32,768 nt of DNA from Verrucomicrobiota bacterium. Its GTDB lineage: Bacteria; Verrucomicrobiota; Verrucomicrobiia; Limisphaerales; SIBE01. Of this stretch, positions 30,103 to 32,768 are shown piece after piece. The stretch is from NCBI GenBank assembly GCA_016209525.1, contig JACQWK010000515.1, positions 1 through 32,768 of the forward strand, given 5' to 3'. The number at the start of each line of letters is the position of its first letter. The stretch's first letter is position 1. Below the pieces are notes generated by a model that saw only the letters and a program-made list of their open reading frames with translations, was not told where the DNA came from and ran no database searches. Made by a program: the position numbers and the translations under genes.

Positions 30103-31099
30103 CGGAAGTTCGCGTGTGCTGATGGTCGGGGGGCTTGGCTACTTAGGCTCGCGGCTCGCGGCGGCTTTGTGCGAACGAGCGAGCGTGGTGCTGACGGCTC
30201 GGTCCTTGTCCCCCGAACGCCAGCGCTGGCTCGAGACGTATCGCGGCCAAATTACCGGCGTTCAGTTCGACTCCGCGAGGCAGGACACCTTGCCCGTCGA
30301 TGGGCCATTCGACTGCGTGATCAATCTCGCGGCGCCGGACGCCAAGGTCGCAGCCCAGTTTCCCGACACCAGCCGCGCTGCGGCCGTTCGAGCGGCGCAG
30401 GCATGCCTGGATCTTCTGGAGCGGAAGGGAGCCAAGAGACTCTTGCACTTCTCAAGCTTTCATGTGTATGGAGCTCACGCGAGGGGCCGTTTTTCCGAAG
30501 AAGACGCGCCGCAGCCGACTCATCCGTACGGACAGATTCATCTCGAATGTGAGCGAGTGCTGCAGTCGGCCCGGAACCCTGGGTCGATTGAAATTCTCCG
30601 CCCCACGAATATCGTCGGGGCACCAGCCCACTCCGACCTGGGACCTCAGCTCGGTCTGATTTTTTTGGATTTGTGCCGGCAAGCGGTAGAGAGCGGCAAG
30701 TTGGTCTTGCAAACAAATGGCGGCGGGCATCGCGATTTTCTGGCCATGGCGGATGTGATGGCTGCGATTGATCTGCTGCTGGACCTCCGGTGCAACGAAC
30801 CTGCGATTCGGCTGCTCAACCTCTCCTGCGGAAAGACCATGAGGCTGGGCGAGCTGGCGGCTCTGATCCAGGCTGAAGCTCAAGAGAAGCTCGGAACTAG
30901 GATTCCGATCGTTCTTGGCCAACGCAGAGATTCATTTGCCTCGCCATTTGACGTCGCCAACCAGCGCCTTCGCCAGCTTGGGTGGAGTCCGAGCGGCAAC
31001 TTGAAGAACGAGATTCGGCAAATCCTGGATTTTTTTCGATCCCGTAAACGGTCGTTCCCCGGGGAATCAAGGGTTGGCCAAACGATACTAAAAGCCTAA
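30095..31099 (+). CDS. SDR reductase/epimerase with YxxxH active site
   Basis: The 334-residue extended SDR has GGLGYLGS at 12-19 and FSSFHVYG at 119-126. Its active-site motif is YGQIH: Y145 is present, but His149 stands where the catalytic Lys usually is. That change is known to me from other O-antigen-locus SDRs with HPY-x3-H-x3-E, so it may mark a subfamily rather than loss of function. Position after rfbF, rfbG and the cupin suggests the 4-keto reductase finishing a CDP-6-deoxyhexose. It overlaps the cupin gene by eight bases. No RfbH-type 3-dehydratase is present, so the product should keep its 3-hydroxyl. Confidence 0.78.
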   Translation: MDSGSSRVLMVGGLGYLGSRLAAALCERASVVLTARSLSPERQRWLETYRGQITGVQFDSARQDTLPVDGPFDCVINLAAPDAKVAAQFPDTSRAAAVRAAQACLDLLERKGAKRLLHFSSFHVYGAHARGRFSEEDAPQPTHPYGQIHLECERVLQSARNPGSIEILRPTNIVGAPAHSDLGPQLGLIFLDLCRQAVESGKLVLQTNGGGHRDFLAMADVMAAIDLLLDLRCNEPAIRLLNLSCGKTMRLGELAALIQAEAQEKLGTRIPIVLGQRRDSFASPFDVANQRLRQLGWSPSGNLKNEIRQILDFFRSRKRSFPGESRVGQTILKA

Positions 31100-31133
31100 A
31101 CTTCAACCAAACGACCGAACGATTATTGAAGAA

Positions 31134-32588
31134 ATGATTTGCGCGCTGCTCTTGGGGCGTGAGGGCTCATCTGGATTCCCCGGCAAGAACCTATTCCCGG
31201 TGTTGGGTCGGCCGCTCGCCGCGTATCCCTTGATGACCGCCAAGGCGGCCAAGAGCATCGATCGAATTTATGTATCCACCGATTCTCCGCGGCTGAAAGC
31301 GCTCGCGTCGGAATATGGCGCCCGGATCATCGATCGGCCCGCCCATTTGGCGACGAAGACGGCCTTGGGAGAACATGCCTACGTGCACGGATACCAGGTG
31401 ATTCGAGATGAACTGGCGAAAGAAGGCGAATCGATCGAACTCATGGTGCTGCTTTTTGCCAACGCCGTGACGCTTACCCCTCAGATCATTGAAGAAGGCG
31501 TGAAGGTCCTCCGGGATTATCCGCACTACGACTCGGCGGTTACCGTGTCCTGTTACAACATGTGGAGTCCGCTCCGGGCCCGGAAAATCGGCGAGGACGG
31601 CCTGCTGCATCCGTTCGTTCCGTTCGAGGTGTTCGGTGATCCGTCCAAACTCAACTGCGACCGCGATTCGCAAGGGGACGTTTGGTTTGCCGACATGGGC
31701 GTGTCCATCGTGCGACCGCGGTGTTTGGAGAACCTTCATGAGGGCTTGTTGCCGCAAAAGTGGATGGGACGAAAGATTTATCCGCTGAAGCAATGGGGCG
31801 GCTTTGATGTGGACGAGGCTTGGCAAATTCCCATGCTGCAAACCTGGCTTCAGGCGCACGAGGTGGAACGGTTCTCACAAACGCGCCGGGTGTCGTGGAG
31901 CCAGTACTACGAATCGGAACAGACCGTCATCGCCCGGCTGGGCCTGACCGAGGACTCGAAAGTTTTGGACTTCAGTTACGACTGCGGCGGCTTGGGCCTT
32001 GCTCTCCGCGAACGGTTCGGCGTTCACGAATACACCGCGGTTTGTTCCGGCAAACAACAGGCGCAGACAGTCGGAATTCTTTATCCGGAAGCGCGTGTTG
32101 TCGAAGGGGCCATCGAATCGCCGGCCTCAGAGGCGCTTCCGCAAGCGGCATTCGATCTGGTGATTGGTTTAGGAGCCACAGACATCACGAGTCCGCTGGA
32201 CAGCCTCCTGGAAAAGGCGTTCGCCTATGCCAAACCGGGAGGCGCGCTGGTGGCAAGCTTTCGGTTGACGGATCAACAAACCGTGGTCGATCCCACCCGT
32301 TCGTATCAGGAGTCCTCGTCCGGGGCAGGAACCGATCCCGAGAGAACACCTTACGTGGTAATGAATGCAAAGAAATTGATGGCTGCGCTCCGCAAGTTGA
32401 ATCCGGCTCAGATCTCGGGATACGGATACTTGGGAAAGCCAAGTTCAACTGCCGTGACTCCCTATCGGATGGTGTGCTTCGCGGTCCTCGCGGCGCATAA
32501 GGCGGAACGATCTGACACAAAGGCGGGGCCGCGGATCGAACTCCAGTTGCCCGACAATTTGCTGAAGGCGATTGACCATTCTGACTGA
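31134..32588 (+). CDS. CMP-nonulosonate synthetase fused to a methyltransferase-like domain
   Basis: The 484-residue protein has two parts. Residues 1-240 are a NeuA-type cytidylyltransferase: the start LLLGREGSSGFPGKNL (5-20) is a variant of the CTP-binding signature (consensus ARGGSKGIPxKN), YVSTDSPRL (46-54) follows, and GFDVDEAWQ (223-231) matches the DVDTPED metal region. Residues about 255-484 are a SAM-methyltransferase-like domain, paralogous to the gene at 27062, with the shared GYLGKPSSTAVTPY at 431-444. Its SAM motif I (VLDFSYDCGGLG, 277-288) is degenerate compared with VLDVGCAAGGVG in the stand-alone copy, so catalysis is uncertain. It would activate the NeuB product with CTP and possibly methylate it. 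Confidence 0.87.
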   Translation: MICALLLGREGSSGFPGKNLFPVLGRPLAAYPLMTAKAAKSIDRIYVSTDSPRLKALASEYGARIIDRPAHLATKTALGEHAYVHGYQVIRDELAKEGESIELMVLLFANAVTLTPQIIEEGVKVLRDYPHYDSAVTVSCYNMWSPLRARKIGEDGLLHPFVPFEVFGDPSKLNCDRDSQGDVWFADMGVSIVRPRCLENLHEGLLPQKWMGRKIYPLKQWGGFDVDEAWQIPMLQTWLQAHEVERFSQTRRVSWSQYYESEQTVIARLGLTEDSKVLDFSYDCGGLGLALRERFGVHEYTAVCSGKQQAQTVGILYPEARVVEGAIESPASEALPQAAFDLVIGLGATDITSPLDSLLEKAFAYAKPGGALVASFRLTDQQTVVDPTRSYQESSSGAGTDPERTPYVVMNAKKLMAALRKLNPAQISGYGYLGKPSSTAVTPYRMVCFAVLAAHKAERSDTKAGPRIELQLPDNLLKAIDHSD

Positions 32589-32667
32589 TCAAGCCGTTTC
32601 TGAGTAATTCGACATGGTTCCTCACCGCTTCCAGTGCCTGCCGTCGTGGGCGTTCGAGTCTCATCTT

Positions 32668-32683
32668 CCCCCTCACCCCGGCC
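32668..32683 (+). repeat. Fragment of the REP-like element
   Basis: CCCCCTCACCCCGGCC matches the outer 5' arm and first small-stem arm of the palindromic family, but the long inner stem is missing. It may be a decayed copy or the limit of a diverged element. Confidence 0.5.
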
Positions 32684-32734
32684 CCACTCCTGTTGAATTA
32701 AGAATGAATTCAATTCTATCCCGATCAGGCCTTG

Positions 32735-32764
32735 CTCTTACTCTTACTCCTAATCTTAATCTCT
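32735..32764. repeat. Degenerate hexamer tandem repeat (CTCTTA type)
   Basis: Five hexamers follow one another: CTCTTA, CTCTTA, CTCCTA, ATCTTA, ATCTCT. The tract runs close to the window end and may continue beyond it. Confidence 0.7.
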
Positions 32765-32768
32765 CCAG

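Larger units (their letters stand above)
32589..32768. other. Non-coding end of window with repeat fragments
   Basis: No gene is visible in the last 180 bases. They contain a partial arm of the REP-like element at 32668-32683, reading CCCCCTCACCCCGGCC, and a hexamer-like tandem repeat listed separately. TGAGTAATTC at 32601-32610 also occurs at 11841-11850, beside copy 3 of the palindrome. Confidence 0.6.

Overview
The window is a moderately GC-rich bacterial chromosome segment in which every supported gene lies on the + strand. The organism is probably a flagellated member of the PVC group, most likely Verrucomicrobiota (Limisphaerales/Pedosphaera-like). That guess rests on short two-domain flagellins next to fliW and csrA, a NusG-paralogue-led sugar locus, and abundant palindromic intergenic repeats with short tandem repeats. 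It is an inference, not a marker-gene assignment.

Region 1 (1-4252) is flagellar. A FlhF-like SRP-type GTPase is followed by a gene-free stretch that ends in a sigma-54-like promoter. Then come fliW, csrA and two short flagellin genes. FliW, CsrA and flagellin form the known partner-switching circuit that ties flagellin translation to flagellin export, and here all its parts are contiguous.

Region 2 (4432-11721) begins with a NusG/RfaH/UpxY-like elongation factor. Tightly packed sugar genes follow: a D-2-hydroxyacid dehydrogenase, an SpsF-like cytidylyltransferase and a Gfo/Idh oxidoreductase. After these come a DegT aminotransferase, an SDR, a WecD-like N-acetyltransferase and a NeuB-type nonulosonate synthase, coupled by ATGA overlaps. 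This looks like the making of an N-acylated amino sugar that feeds a sialic-acid-like (nonulosonic) acid.

Region 3 (11867-23628) carries modification genes: an asparagine-synthase-type amidotransferase, a three-domain acyl-AMP ligase/carrier/left-handed beta-helix acyltransferase fusion, two different sulfotransferases, a DUF4910-type aminopeptidase-like protein, a large protein that may be a GT-B transferase, an SDR and a WlbA-like dehydrogenase.

Region 4 (23888-32588) carries three methyltransferases, a HisC-like aminotransferase, a CDP-6-deoxyhexose branch (rfbF, rfbG, an RmlC-like epimerase and an SDR), and a CMP-nonulosonate synthetase fused to a methyltransferase-like domain whose closest visible relative is a stand-alone gene 4 kb upstream.

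Taken together, the roughly 28 kb downstream of the flagellins is best read as one long transcription unit for a heavily decorated surface glycan, plausibly a flagellin glycan. The only gaps above 100 bp inside it are filled by palindromic repeats. No flippase, polymerase or Maf-type flagellin glycosyltransferase is visible, so the locus probably continues beyond the window.
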